Shown piece after piece: positions 53,870 through 64,000 of a stretch of DNA of 64,000 nucleotides. Source of the stretch: Anthracocystis setariae (taxonomy: Eukaryota; Basidiomycota; Ustilaginomycetes; Ustilaginales; Ustilaginaceae); assembly GCA_928724745.1 (NCBI GenBank), contig CAKMXJ010000020.1, positions 372,001 through 436,000 of the forward strand. The letters are read 5' to 3'. A program made the position numbers and the translations under genes. The notes under the pieces were generated by a model. The model was not told the DNA's origin, did no database searches, and was given only the letters and a program-made list of their open reading frames with translations. The stretch's first letter is position 1; each line of letters opens with the position of its first letter.

Positions 53870-55195
53870 TCGAATTTGATGTCGCAGTGCACCACACCAT
53901 CTTTCGGGCTAGGAGTCGCATCCATGCAATGCCACGAGCCGGTCAAACTCTCCGGAGCTGTTTGTTGGCCCCACCAGTATCTTTCCGGATCCACTTTGTT
54001 TAATCATCTTGGTGGTGGCAAACCATTTCGCATCGCCTGGACCACACCGTACGGCACAGTTCAATAGCACAATGCACAATAAACACTGTCTTCATCTTGT
54101 TTATGAGACAGAGCTGATGCTAAGCATATGAAAACCACTGAGGTCTCACCTCGCGTAGAATGTCGGAGCCGATCGGAGCGACGCATCAGCTACTGTATGC
54201 TAGTTGGTTCATAAAAGGTTTATTGAGCCACCTACGATTGTTTCAGTGAACAATGCTGCAGAGTTGACAAGACAGGCCGTAGTTGCAGAACGGACGAATT
54301 CGATTGCAAGCACAGACCGACTTTGCTGCTGTCGAAGAAAAACCATACACTTCTAGACTGGAATTTGGTTTTCGACAATGGAAGCAGGTGGGACCATACA
54401 GTATGGAATGGTACGGTTCCAAGGATCGGCTCATGCACCAATCACGATGCTGTAAGTGCACATGAAAAGCTGGGATTAAGCTTCGCCTTGAGGCTCCAGA
54501 GGCTTCAGATGCATGAACATTTATTTGAGGACAACTACAGCAGCTCGCTTGCACGAGAAGGTTGCACTGCATCCAACCCCTGTGCGACATACAAGCGTCC
54601 GCTGATTCCGATCCCTCGCCGTACCATGCGATGAAACATCGCTTCCCGGCAACCCGTTTGGCATTTTGGTTTGTGCGAAACTTTCTGTAAAGGGACGATA
54701 CTCGTGCATGATGGGAAAGCCACTCGCGACCCAGAACCTTTGGGACAGCTTGAGGCCATGTTGAGCAAGCCCCGTATTCGTGGTCTTCCTGGTCGGGATC
54801 TGGCTTGCAGACTCGAATCCTAGCAATCATGGCTAGGAGATGCCAACAGGCTTGCCAAGGTCACCGAATCTCGCCGTAATCGTGTAGAGCGCCTCTTGGG
54901 CAACGCCATGGACACGGACCGGATCCTTCCGTTCGTCTGTGTCGGCTCCATCACACCTTTTGTTTGACGGAGCTGCACATCATGCCATGCGCAGAAGAAA
55001 GGGAACCAGCTGCATGGAAGACAATGCGCTGTCGAAATTTAAAACACAGCCCGAAAAAAAAAAAAGATACAGCGTCACGCGTCGTTTCGAAACTTGGTCC
55101 ATTGAGGCACTCAAAGTCCAGCCGATTGGCGGTGATCCGATGCAGACCCCAGAAAGCAATGCGGCTAAGGTACCAAACCCGACCTTTGTTCATGC

Positions 55196-55237
55196 TATAG
55201 CACAGCACAGTACAATGCAGTAGAGTACAGTACTGTG
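55196..55237. repeat. 5-bp-period YR tract, left arm of the inverted repeat
   Basis: TA, CA, CA, TA, TG, TA, TA, TA and TG recur every 5 bases from 55196 to 55236. Spacers are mainly CAG, with TAG, CAA, GAG and CTG. Confidence 0.75.
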
Positions 55238-55536
55238 CATCCCGTAGATACCCAAAGTTGGCCGGCATCGTTTCGGATGCGCGGCTTGCATTTTCCCTGC
55301 AGACTGCACAAGGCATCGAACGCCGGACAGATACCACTGTAGTTTCACAAACACGTGATAGCTCTACAGCAGTCAGAATGCTTCCGAAGAATTGTAGTTC
55401 TTCATACCGTACGTACAATTTGTACCGCACTGGCTCGATGCGTGGAGTGCTTGGGAACGTTGTAGTGTACTCACCTCGTCTATGCGAACCCAATCAGAAT
55501 TGTTTTTTTTAGAGATCTGCTCCATCATAAACAGAC

Positions 55537-55571
55537 CTGTACTCTACTGCAATGTACTGTGCTGTACAATA
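55537..55571. repeat. 5-bp-period YR tract, right arm of the inverted repeat
   Basis: TA, TA, CA, TA, TG, TA and TA at 5-base steps from 55540 to 55570, with spacers CTC, CTG, ATG, CTG, CTG and CAA. Inverted relative to 55196-55230. Confidence 0.75.
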
Positions 55572-56606
55572 TCATCCTGTACATTCCATCTTTGTTGAGG
55601 TCCCGTAGTAGTAGTGCAAGTAGTAATGATAGTATCCGTATAGTCTTCAGCACGGTCGCATCTCTGCAATCGGCCGCTCCTGATATGGTAGTGGAACCTA
55701 TTAAGCTGCGAGAATTCTCCAACGTCTCACCACCAACCTATCCATCCAACTCAGAAACTAACTCAGAAATCTAAGCGCCAACAAACCATACAAATGGAGC
55801 AGCTCAATCAATCACATCAGATGGAGGCCAACGCTGCAGAATTAGGACTCCGGACTTGTTCTGGGTTTCATTGTAGAAGCGGAGCTTAGACTTCCGAGCA
55901 GGGTGCAGACGATGTTCAAGTCTGCTCCGTTCCTGCCCTGTTTGCGTTCAGTTGGTACGCTCCAAGGATCGGGAGCGGCGTGGCGCGTAGCGTGGGTAAT
56001 TGTGCTGCACAGTCCTACATAGTGCAGCACTCTGGACCACTTGACTTTGCTGGGGAATGGTCTGCACCTCGCTGATGTTTCAGCTCGGCTGGCAACCCGA
56101 CCTAGGGGAAGGTCCGACTTGGCTTCAATTGCCCCGATTGCCCATTAGCGGGTTGCCGAGCGTCTCTGCACCGTACCTTTTTTCTCACCAATAAGCCACT
56201 TGCGGGGTTACATCGTGGCGTTTCAAGAGATCAAAACAGGCTGGGAGGCTACACTGACTTTGACTTGACACCGGGCTGTAGCTAAGTTAGTCACACGGCC
56301 CAGTCTTGTTGTAAATATGTATGGTGGGGTGAGTTTCAGTCCCCTTCTGCCAATGCCATTCAGGGCTGCATGACAATCTTTCCGAATGGTAACGCAGACA
56401 AGAGTCAAAACCAAGACAAACAAACCCGTCGATATCGTGGACATCGGATCGCCAAGGGGAGCAAGGAGCAAATACATTTCAACCATCCAGAAAGCAATCT
56501 ACTGACAACCGTGAGAAGCAACAACCTCGGCAAGAACGAGAATATTATTAAATATTATCGAGGTTCCAGGAACTTGGTGCGAGTGGATCCCGCATCATGA
56601 GTTCAA

Positions 56607-56657
56607 GGGGGACGTGTCTCTCAGAACAGAAAATTGGACCTGAGAGACACGTCCCCC
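56607..56657. repeat. Perfect 18-bp inverted repeat (hairpin) with 15-base loop
   Basis: GGGGGACGTGTCTCTCAG at 56607-56624 is exactly complementary to 56640-56657. It lies in the gene desert with no flanking open frame, so it is not an obvious terminator of a known gene. Confidence 0.9.
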
Positions 56658-57310
56658 ACTGTGCTGTGCTGCCTAAAATTCCTGCAGAAATTTGGGCCTC
56701 CAGGAATTTGGAATTTGGAAATTAGAAATTCTCACTCTGCTCACCTGTACGCTAGCCTCACGTCTATCATCAATCAAGCACCCTTCAACTTCATGCGCAT
56801 CGAGAGCCGCAAAAGATGCATGGACCCTGGACTATGCCACATGAAACGCCGTCAGCTGCACACCGTAACACCACCTGTCGCAGCCGAGCGAGCGAGGCGG
56901 AGTTCCGACAACGCTCTGCAGGACAGAAGACCGAACTCTTCACGAGGTACTGTATACCGAACCAAGTGGCGAACCAGCAGGCCAGGTGGAGACGGCCTTG
57001 CCGACTTTGAGCAGTCAATGCAAGCAAAACAAACAAATTTGAGCTGCATCTGGTTGGCTGCATTGCGCAAACCGGCGCGAAAACCAGCAATGAGATCCTC
57101 CCAAAATAGAGCACCAAGGCATTCGCCGAAGCATACAGGATTAGCACCTACTCGGCACCGGCTTCGGTTCCCAAGACGTCGATGGTCCGCTGAAACCTGC
57201 TGAATACACCAACGACAAGCAGAATCGAATCTCGGCAATGTCCGGACTTGGGGCAAGCCGCCACCCTCTTGGTTCAGTTTCCGCCATCCAGGCGAGCTAA
57301 CCGAGGCAAG

Positions 57311-57334
57311 TACATTGCAGTACTGTAGACAGTA
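57311..57334. repeat. 5-bp-period YR tract
   Basis: TA at 57311, TG at 57316, TA at 57321 and 57326 with spacers CAT, CAG and CTG, then a shift and TACAG. Confidence 0.6.
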
Positions 57335-58239
57335 CAGCGATGATTCGGTCGGGGTTTACTAGAGTTCTTTTCAGACCAACAACCTGGATGTTTAGTTTTT
57401 GCCAACTTCGCTGCTACGCAACTCCAACGCAACGTGAAGCAACATCTCGCGCCAGGTAACGGTGTATGGTTCAACTTTCGGATTCAACAAACAGCGGGTG
57501 GCTTGTGATTGATCTGCAAACTAAGCTCCACCGCATCAAATCCTGCATGACTTTTCCAGCTGGAACCGACAACTTGGCTACAGGACCGCGTTCCGACTTG
57601 GTGTGGATGTTCGGAGCATCGTCCTCCTTGCCCTAACGACAAGACGAGGCACTACAAGTTGGATCGCATGGGGCGGACCACCGACATGCACATGCACCCC
57701 ACTGGCGCAAGAAGCGGGCTGCAACTTACATGATTCATGTGAACTGTACCGCAAATGAGACCGCCAGAATCCAGCTAGAGTAGCTGCTGTAGGCTACACT
57801 ACACGGGCAAACAAGATACTGGAAGGCTTTAAACATTCGCCGGTTGCCAACATGAGCTTGGAGGTACACAGGCACTCCTGGCGCATGGAGCGACCCCACG
57901 AGATTCAATAAATCAACACCACTCAACCCCCGCGTGCACAGAGCTCGCACAGCATGGTCGGTGTTAAAAATGACCGAAAAAGGGCGGCGATATGGTTGGA
58001 GCTGACCTGCCTGCCCAAGGGATCATGTGGTGATGATGCGGCCATTTTAGACGCCGATCCGATGCACAGTTTGGCGGAACCCAGGGTCCCGACCACTGCC
58101 ACGGCCGCTGCCGCTTGCCGAGAGCAACCCCGCGGTAAACCTGTGCAAAAAGTTTGGCATGCTCCGAGACGATCCCTGCCTGTCAATAGACGGAAGCGAT
58201 CGGCTTTCTCCAGTACTTGTGGTCCATCAGAAGCAGGTG

Positions 58240-59007
58240 TCAGGATCGATGCCAAAGCAAAACTTCATCTCGGCCAAACTGAGACCGATGAGCCGATGAC
58301 CAACCTCTCGGGGTTGGCGTAGCGCCTTGACCTGGTAGCTGAGAGGTGAAGCCGAAGCCTTCAGCCCCCACAATGATGGGCGCAATCGTGACAAGAAGAG
58401 CGTCGACAAGTTGCGACTGCTGCATCAAGCTATCGATGACAGCCGCACCTCCTTCCACCATCAGTCTCTGCACACCGACGCGATGGATCTGTTGCAGTAG
58501 CTGAGCCCATGCCAGCATCCCTGAAGATGGGTCTTGCTCAACCTGCACCACCTCGACACCAGCTTGTTCCAGAAGTGTTTTGCGCTCCACACTGGCGAGG
58601 TTGGACGCCAAGACCAGAGGACGGCGGCCCACACCGCTAGCATGGTTGCGCACAAGCTTGCAGTCGACAGGTAAGCGAAGCTTGGAATCGATCACAATGG
58701 GTCTCGGCAGCTTCGACACAGGTGGTGGATTGGAAAGCAGTCTGGCATTCAATTGAGGATTGTCATTGAGCACCGTTCCAATGCCTACTAGGATACCGTC
58801 ATGTAACGTCCTAAGCTTGTGTGTCATGAGCATGCTTTCCTTGCCGCTCAGAGCGAGCTGCATCTTGCCAGGCCCAGCAATCCTGCCATCTTGAGATTGA
58901 GCAAAGGTCAGCGTCACATGCGGACGGCCGCCCGACTGGGAGCTGGCCCAGTTGAGGTTCTCGGTCAAAAACGCGTCCGCCTGCTCCTCGGCTGATGGAG
59001 AAGCCAT
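58240..59007 (-). CDS. RIB7: 2,5-diamino-6-ribosylamino-pyrimidinone 5'-phosphate reductase (riboflavin synthesis)
   Basis: 255 residues from the ATG at 59007 (MASPSAEEQADAF); the frame is open 42 codons further up but has no ATG there. The RibD C-terminal/dihydrofolate-reductase-like fold is visible: RPHVTLTFAQSQDGRIAG, KLRTLHDGILVGIGTVLNDNPQLNARL (substrate loop), PRPIVIDSKLRLP, and the NADPH-binding VQRLMVEGGAAVIDSL. It ends QFGRDEVLLWHRS. The enzyme reduces the ribosylamino side chain to ribitylamino, the second step of fungal riboflavin synthesis, in the cytosol. Length agrees with the family. It is divergent from the sphingoid-base kinase, and its 3' end borders the gene desert. Confidence 0.94.
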   Translation of the reverse strand: MASPSAEEQADAFLTENLNWASSQSGGRPHVTLTFAQSQDGRIAGPGKMQLALSGKESMLMTHKLRTLHDGILVGIGTVLNDNPQLNARLLSNPPPVSKLPRPIVIDSKLRLPVDCKLVRNHASGVGRRPLVLASNLASVERKTLLEQAGVEVVQVEQDPSSGMLAWAQLLQQIHRVGVQRLMVEGGAAVIDSLMQQSQLVDALLVTIAPIIVGAEGFGFTSQLPGQGATPTPRGWSSAHRSQFGRDEVLLWHRS

Positions 59008-59654
59008 GACTTTGGACTCGGGGCTGTAAGTATGAGCAAAGATATACGAATGCTGTGCTGAACGTTGATGAGTGGGTGAAGCGGAAGAGCCGCAGGTCGG
59101 AACCAGGGACGAAGATAGCAACGTAGCAAGCAAGCAAGCAAGCGAGCAAGCAAGCCCTCAGGATTCCACCACGGAGGCTTTCATTTTTGAACCCTGCAAA
59201 TCTCGAAGCGCGCTCAAGCCACCGAAATTTTTATATAAACTCGAGACCTCCACCCCACTCTGTAATCGAGTACCACTTTATCAATTAAGTACAGAGTAGT
59301 AGTAGAGTAGTGTAGCAGCAAGCAGCCTTCTTTTTCGGAACTTTGACGTGGATTTGATTTCCTGCGCCGAGTCGTGTCCATCGTCTGAACCAGCCCACCG
59401 CCTGGATCCCGGCTCACCCGACTGATTCCAAATCTTGGGAAAATGATGGCAACGACAAGCGGCTTGAGCCTGTAAAATTACCTTTCCTATCCATCTCGAT
59501 GACACAATCGGTATCGTGGCAAGCTAGCATCAACTCACTCTTCTTACACACATACTAGATCCCTGGATAAGACTTCCTTCGACGGTTTAGCATCCGCTCA
59601 ATCTAGGCGCAACCGATCTACGCTGACCGCAGCGGTGTAAGCAGAGACGAACGC
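59008..59654. promoter_or_regulatory. Divergent upstream region, RIB7 / sphingoid-base kinase
   Basis: 647 bases between start codons, including a (CAAG)n repeat at 59126-59154 in the RIB7 leader, a TTTATATAAA palindrome near 59230 and an AGTAGTAGTAGAGTAGTG stretch near 59296. Confidence 0.45.
59126..59154. repeat. (CAAG)n tetranucleotide repeat
   Basis: Seven near-perfect CAAG units with one CGAG variant, in the RIB7 upstream region. Confidence 0.9.
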
Positions 59655-61664
59655 ATGGTAGCTCAAGGGTCAAGCAGCAGCGCGTCCGCTGCTGTCCTCG
59701 TCTCCATCGATGGAAAGCCAGCATCCATCCACTACGACCATGAGTTCCTCTCGGTTGTGCGTGGCCACCACAACAACGGCGACCAAGGATCCAACAAGCC
59801 TTTCGTACGTGTGCCGCTAACGCTGTTGCTCACCGCATCGTTTGTATCCGACTCGGACGGCGGCTCGCTTCTTGTACGGCTGTTATCCCCATCAACACAC
59901 ACGCAAGCTCGTACCGCATCCGGCCCGTTCTCCTTTTTCAAGAAAGGTAAACCACCTCCCAAATGCATGGAATCCATCTCGGAACAAGAGTATCATGCAC
60001 TCACCCCGACTGCAAAGGCCGAGCGCTTGAGAGAGCAGCTCGAAGGACCTTGCTCCGGCCTACGCTTGGTCAAGATCGAGGCCCGCGTCCTTGCTTCTCA
60101 AGATGCAGTGGATGTGGAAGCCACAACACAGGCATGGGTGCATCAGGTCATGAGCCAGGCATACCAGCATGTCAGCCCTTACAAGCGCGTCAAGATCTTG
60201 ATCAATCCAGTCGGTGGGCCCGGCAAGGCTAAGCAGCTGTTTGAGAGCCGCGCTCGTCCCATCTTAGAAGCTGCTGGCTGCAGACTCGACATCTCTGTCA
60301 CAACGCACAGGATGCACGGTCTAGAGATCGCCCAAGGCATGGACGTGGATCGATACGATGCTGTCGGGGTGGTTAGTGGCGATGGTCTGCTTCACGAGCT
60401 GCTCAACGGCTTTGCCACGCGCCCTGACGCTGTCAAAGCGCTCGCCTTACCTCTCACGCCCATTCCAGCCGGCAGCGGCAACGCCATGTCCATCAATCTC
60501 CTGGGACCTCACCAAGGCTTCAGCATCGCTTTGGCGTGTCTCAACATCATCAAGGGACGGCCCATGAAGCTCGATCTGCTTCGCATCACTCAACCCGCTT
60601 CTGCGTTCCCGCCAGGCGTTCCTGTGCCGGGAAGACCACTCAAGCGTGCAAGCAAAGCAAACCAGGCGGGCACCCTCAACGGCAGTCATGGTGGCAGCGC
60701 TCGGGCGTCCGAGGACGTGGCCAGACTCATAGATGCACCCTCCAAACCGTATATCGAGTTCTATTCCTTCCTATCTCAGGCGATTGGAATCGTTGCCGAT
60801 CTCGACCTCGGCACCGAGCACCTTCGCGCTTTGGGCGATACTCGCTTCATCATCGGCTATGCCACCTCGGTGCTTCGCAATGCGCAGTGTGAAGTCGACA
60901 TCGACATCAAGCTGGGCAAGCGGGGCAGCAAGAACAAGGCCGACATGCGTCAGCGCGTTCTCGACTTCAACGAGAAAGGCGAGCTCCCCGTCTTTGCCCG
61001 CGAAGGTGCAGAGACGGCAGCGGCCACGACGGACACCAACGCGAATGGCGAAAGCGGAAGCACTTCAAAGCCAGCTTCCAGCCAATTCGTTCACGGCGTT
61101 GTGACCGATCCGATTACAGCCGATGGTAGTCCGCCGCCTCCATTCGACCTGACGGACCCCTCGTGGCCTAACGCTGCTCTTTCGCAATCTACGCCTTTGA
61201 GGCAGGTCGGGACACAAGGTTCTCCGGAGCAGAACCAGAGCTCGACGTCTCGTTGGATGCGCATCGTGGATCCGATAGCGAGCTTATACGCCGGCAAGCT
61301 ACCCTTTGTGTCTCGCGATCTGATGCAGTTCCCCTTCGCGCTACCCAACGATGGTACGATAGACGTAGCCTTGATCTTGCACGCGGGCGGCAGAGCTGCC
61401 AAGCTGCCCGCTGACGGCTATGCAGAGACGGGCCGGATCGTTTACCAGAACGCCATGACTTACCTCAAAGTGGAGGCGATCCGAGTGACACCCAAGCGCA
61501 AGCAGGGGGACAAGAAGCTCAAAAACGGCGGCAACGTCAGCATCGATGGCGAGAAGGTGCCCTACGCGCCATTCCAAGTTGAAGTGGCTCCAGCATTGCA
61601 GTACTCGGTGCTATCACTGTATGGACGCTTCTGCACGGCTGTGGTTGAGCCTCCGGTCAAGTGA
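59655..61664 (+). CDS. LCB4: Sphingoid long-chain-base kinase (sphingosine kinase family)
   Basis: A single-exon 669-residue protein. The diacylglycerol-kinase-type catalytic domain begins near residue 176 (VKILINPVGGPGKAK, nucleotide-binding C1). It continues with VVSGDGLLHELLNGF (C2, near 239), whose SGDGLLHE is diagnostic for sphingosine kinases, and PIPAGSGNAMS (C3, near 270). The C-terminal half includes YSFLSQAIGIVADLDLGTEHLR (C4-like) and the final NGGNVSIDGEKVPYAPFQVEV (C5), separated by a disordered Ser/Ala-rich insertion of about 100 residues. It phosphorylates dihydrosphingosine and phytosphingosine to signalling phosphates at membranes. No transmembrane segment is visible. Lcb4 and Lcb5 cannot be told apart here. 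The ATG at 59655 is the first in frame. Confidence 0.94.
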   Translation: MVAQGSSSSASAAVLVSIDGKPASIHYDHEFLSVVRGHHNNGDQGSNKPFVRVPLTLLLTASFVSDSDGGSLLVRLLSPSTHTQARTASGPFSFFKKGKPPPKCMESISEQEYHALTPTAKAERLREQLEGPCSGLRLVKIEARVLASQDAVDVEATTQAWVHQVMSQAYQHVSPYKRVKILINPVGGPGKAKQLFESRARPILEAAGCRLDISVTTHRMHGLEIAQGMDVDRYDAVGVVSGDGLLHELLNGFATRPDAVKALALPLTPIPAGSGNAMSINLLGPHQGFSIALACLNIIKGRPMKLDLLRITQPASAFPPGVPVPGRPLKRASKANQAGTLNGSHGGSARASEDVARLIDAPSKPYIEFYSFLSQAIGIVADLDLGTEHLRALGDTRFIIGYATSVLRNAQCEVDIDIKLGKRGSKNKADMRQRVLDFNEKGELPVFAREGAETAAATTDTNANGESGSTSKPASSQFVHGVVTDPITADGSPPPPFDLTDPSWPNAALSQSTPLRQVGTQGSPEQNQSSTSRWMRIVDPIASLYAGKLPFVSRDLMQFPFALPNDGTIDVALILHAGGRAAKLPADGYAETGRIVYQNAMTYLKVEAIRVTPKRKQGDKKLKNGGNVSIDGEKVPYAPFQVEVAPALQYSVLSLYGRFCTAVVEPPVK

Positions 61665-62406
61665 TGACCTCTCAGAACAAGTCTAAGTCTTGGAACCATG
61701 AGTTGGGATAATTTCAGCAACCAATCACAAGCTTGGATCGATCTAATAGATACCACACTCATCGGAAGCAGCGACTCAGCATGGCAATATAAGCATGTCC
61801 TTTTGCCACCTCCCGCTCCAAGAGCATACTATATCAGACATCACAGTATTTTTTTGCCGAATTAATCGCATTTTTCTGGAAAATAAAAATAAATCAAAAA
61901 ATAAGAATAAAAAGATTGAATAGCATGCGGGTTCATACAGTAAATGACCTGCTTCCAAAAGATATCATCGTCACTTGGCCAATGCGCGCTGAAATTGCGG
62001 GTTTCAGTGTCGTGCGCACCAGCGCGAACAACAGTCTCGGCAGAGGCAGTCGCGCCACATGAACAAGGCGGCAAAAGAGAAGAAACCGTGAGAGTGAGAG
62101 AGAGAGAGAGAGAGAGAGAAAGAAAGAGGCGCAATAATAATGCAGCTGCATGCCGCAAGATGCTCACTCCACTTTAGGTTCACGGTACACACATGCCGAG
62201 TTGTCTCGATACCATCACTCCATCCACTTGTAAAGATATTTGGCCTATCGTACGGATAGCAAGGATTCCATCCGCTCGAGGAACATCTGGGTTAGAAACT
62301 ACTCTTTCCGGGGTCCACTACTCGCCCGGCCCACACTCACAGCAAGCGCACTTTTTTCTTCAGATCCGGATCGTAGCACAGGCTTGATAGCATCTACTTG
62401 AGAGCC
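61665..62406. other. Intergenic region before the CaMK gene
   Basis: 742 bases containing the kinase promoter, an A/T-rich patch near 61875-61915 and a GA microsatellite. No gene is seen. Confidence 0.45.
62089..62128. repeat. (GA)n microsatellite
   Basis: An almost uninterrupted GA run ending in GAAAGAAAGAG. Confidence 0.9.
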
Positions 62407-63807
62407 ATGCCATTTCATAACCCATTGGCCAAACAGCCAGAGTCGTATGTCAAGAAGAAGGAGTACGAGTTCAACAAGACGCTGGGCGAGGGGACGTTTG
62501 GTATCGTGAGATCGGCAACGTGGAAGGCGGCGGATCCTCCGATCAACGTGGCAGTCAAAGTGATCAGCAAACGCATCTTGCGTGGTCACGACCAGATCGT
62601 CAAGGATGAGATGAACGTGCTCAAAGGCCTCGACCAGCCTCACGTCGTCAAGTTTTTGGATTGGTTCGAGAGTAAAGACAAGGTTGGTTGACAGTCGCAG
62701 TCCAATCTGCAACAACTCACATACTGTTGCGAAAAGAGATCTTGACTGACACGATTCGCTGTTTTGATTCTGCTCCGTGCCATGCGTGCACAGTACTATC
62801 TCGTCTTTGAGGAAGCAACAGGAGGAGAGTTGTTCGAGCGCATCTTGTCAAGAGGACGCTTCACCGAATTCGATGCATGTCGAACCATTCGCGCGGTTCT
62901 TTCGGCGATCCAATACCTTCACCATCACAACATTGTCCACCGCGACATCAAGCCTGAAAACATCCTGTACCGCACCGAGGCAGAAGATGCCAACGTGGTG
63001 TTGGTGGATTTCGGCATTGCAGCGCACATGAAGGACGACAACGAAGTCTTGACCTCGGTGTGTGGCAGTTTCGGTTACGCAGCCCCCGAGATCCTTGCCA
63101 AGAAAGGCCACGGCAAAGCCGTGGATATGTGGAGTCTGGGCGTCATTACGTATACCATGCTGTGCGGATACACACCTTTCCGGTCGGACGATGCTGCCGC
63201 GCTGGCGGCCGAGACCCAAAGAGGCAAGATTGAGTTCCACGATCGCTACTGGAAGAACGTCAGTGCGGAAGCCAAGGACTTTGTCAAGGCGTGCTTGACA
63301 GTAGACCCAAAGAAGCGTCTGACAGCAGATCAAGGCATGGCGCATCCATGGCTCACCGAAAACAAGCAAGAGACGCAGGGAGCGCATGATATCTCGGCAG
63401 GTCTGCGCGAGAACTACCGAAAGCGATGGAAGTCAGCCATTGCGGCAGTGCGCGCCTCGACCAAGTTTCGCACATTTGCACAGCTCGCAAGCGAAAACAG
63501 AGAGGCAGCGGCAGCAGCAGCAACATCGTCGTCGTCTACCTCGAATACCGAGCGCGTTGTGGATGATGCGGGAAAGATTTCACCTCCGACGAAACGCGAA
63601 TTGTATAGCGAAGATGAAGACGAGGACGGAGAGGCGAATCAATGGTTTGACACGGAAGACGGCAGTGCAAGTGCTGCCACCAAGAATGGTTGTGGTAGCC
63701 AACCAGAAGGAGCGTCGGATCAGACCAACAAGCAGGAAGGCTTTGTCGAGAAGCTGGAACACAAGCTTGGCGGCATTCATCTAGGTTCGTCCTCCAGCAC
63801 CAAGTAG
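62407..63807 (+). CDS. Calcium/calmodulin-dependent protein kinase, CaMKI-like
   Basis: Exon 1 is 62407-62682, the intron 62683-62793 (GTTGGT to TGCACAG, 111 nt) and exon 2 62794-63807, giving 429 residues. The splice joins WFESKDK to YYLVFEEATGGELFERI, completing the kinase fold: glycine loop GEGTFGIV (about 27-34), VAVKVISK with the ATP lysine, HRDIKPENIL, DFGIA, SFGYAAPEIL and DMWSLGVITY. After the domain, ISAGLRENYRKRWKSAIAAV (about 310-330) is a basic amphipathic stretch matching the CaMK autoinhibitory and calmodulin-binding segment. An acidic, Ala/Ser-rich tail follows. No ATG precedes 62407 in frame. The downstream reading frame could also begin inside the intron, but that product would lack the ATP-binding lobe. 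Likely cytosolic calcium signalling. Confidence 0.94.
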
Positions 63808-64000
63808 AGAGTCCATCCACAACATTGGATCCAACCTTGGCTCCGTCCGAATCTATGTGTTGACTGCTATATGTACAAAACACTATAGTGGTCTACTAAG
63901 TGATGGAAGCTTATGAGATCTTGGCTGTGCCTTGCTGTGTGTGACTAGAGCGCTTTTGTGTAATGGAAGCTTGTACTGCATGATTGCGTCGATATCAATT

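Larger units (their letters stand above)
55196..55571. mobile_element. Candidate non-autonomous inverted-repeat element (MITE-like)
   Basis: The arm 55201-55230 matches the reverse complement of 55537-55566 at 28 of 30 positions, and weaker similarity continues outward to about 55196 and 55571. The 306 bases between the inner arm ends carry no coding capacity I recognise. Size (about 375 bp), inverted ends and lack of a transposase fit a MITE. Both arms are themselves period-5 YR tracts, but they share unusual spacers (GAG/CTC) and the same TG/CA substitutions, which chance similarity of two simple tracts would not explain. No convincing target duplication was seen. Confidence 0.5.
50562..58239. 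other. 7.7-kb gene desert
   Basis: The largest interval without a supported gene. Open frames are short, lack domains and many start without ATG. It contains the upstream region of the HMG-box gene, a (TTA)n microsatellite, a TTGTGG repeat, several period-5 YR tracts, an inverted-repeat element at 55196-55571 and an 18-bp hairpin at 56607-56657. The longest ATG-started frame, a 195-codon minus-strand frame at 54243-54830, is Cys-rich but resembles nothing I recognise. I saw no retrotransposon core. Confidence 0.5.

Noticed and set aside
56634..57203. 189-codon plus-strand frame in the desert
   Set aside because: Opens with TTG inside the hairpin arm, has no domain, and looks like chance.

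Overview
The window looks like nuclear DNA from a basidiomycete, most likely a smut of the Ustilaginaceae. The grounds are compact genes with few short GT-AG introns (about 70-330 nt), a GC-leaning codon bias strong enough to open long antisense frames, homopolymer tracts at gene ends, and fungal-type gene content (SWR1 Vps72, NuA3 Nto1, Coa3, Mgr2, Use1, Rib7, an HMG-box regulator). The genus is an inference. I recognise 22 protein genes plus one intact transposase gene; eleven of the 22 needed a spliced model or a start shifted to a true ATG.

Layout. 1-10.8 kb: a left-truncated gene of unknown function, an amidase, a 2-oxoglutarate/Fe(II) oxygenase and a large Sec14-Iml2 fusion. 10.8-24.7 kb: a gene-poor interval holding one C2H2 regulator and a complete Tc1/mariner element with perfect terminal inverted repeats. 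24.7-50.6 kb: a gene-dense block with HEN1, VPS72, cwf18/CCDC12, ADE4, MAP2, a macro-domain protein, MGR2, a mitochondrial-type scramblase, COA3, NTO1, USE1, HTS1, a four-exon NEDD8/RUB1 gene and an HMG-box factor. 50.6-58.2 kb: a second gene desert with microsatellites, an inverted-repeat element and an 18-bp hairpin. 58.2-64 kb: RIB7, a sphingoid-base kinase and a CaMK-type kinase.

How the genes relate. Most neighbours are housekeeping genes in head-to-head or tail-to-tail pairs, with no biosynthetic cluster. Two loose themes are visible: chromatin (VPS72, NTO1) and mitochondrial membrane or translation genes (MGR2, scramblase, COA3, dual-start HTS1).

The most unusual signal is outside genes. 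The gene-poor intervals carry many short tracts in which TA (or its transition derivatives TG/CA) recurs every 5 bp, separated by CAG, CTG, CCG or CGG in mixed orientation. TACAGTA and TACTGTA are exactly the footprints expected after excision of a Tc1/mariner element with CAG...CTG ends, and the intact element here has those ends and sits inside such a tract. I propose that these tracts are nested transposon footprints. This is an inference that can be tested by counting and by strain comparison.
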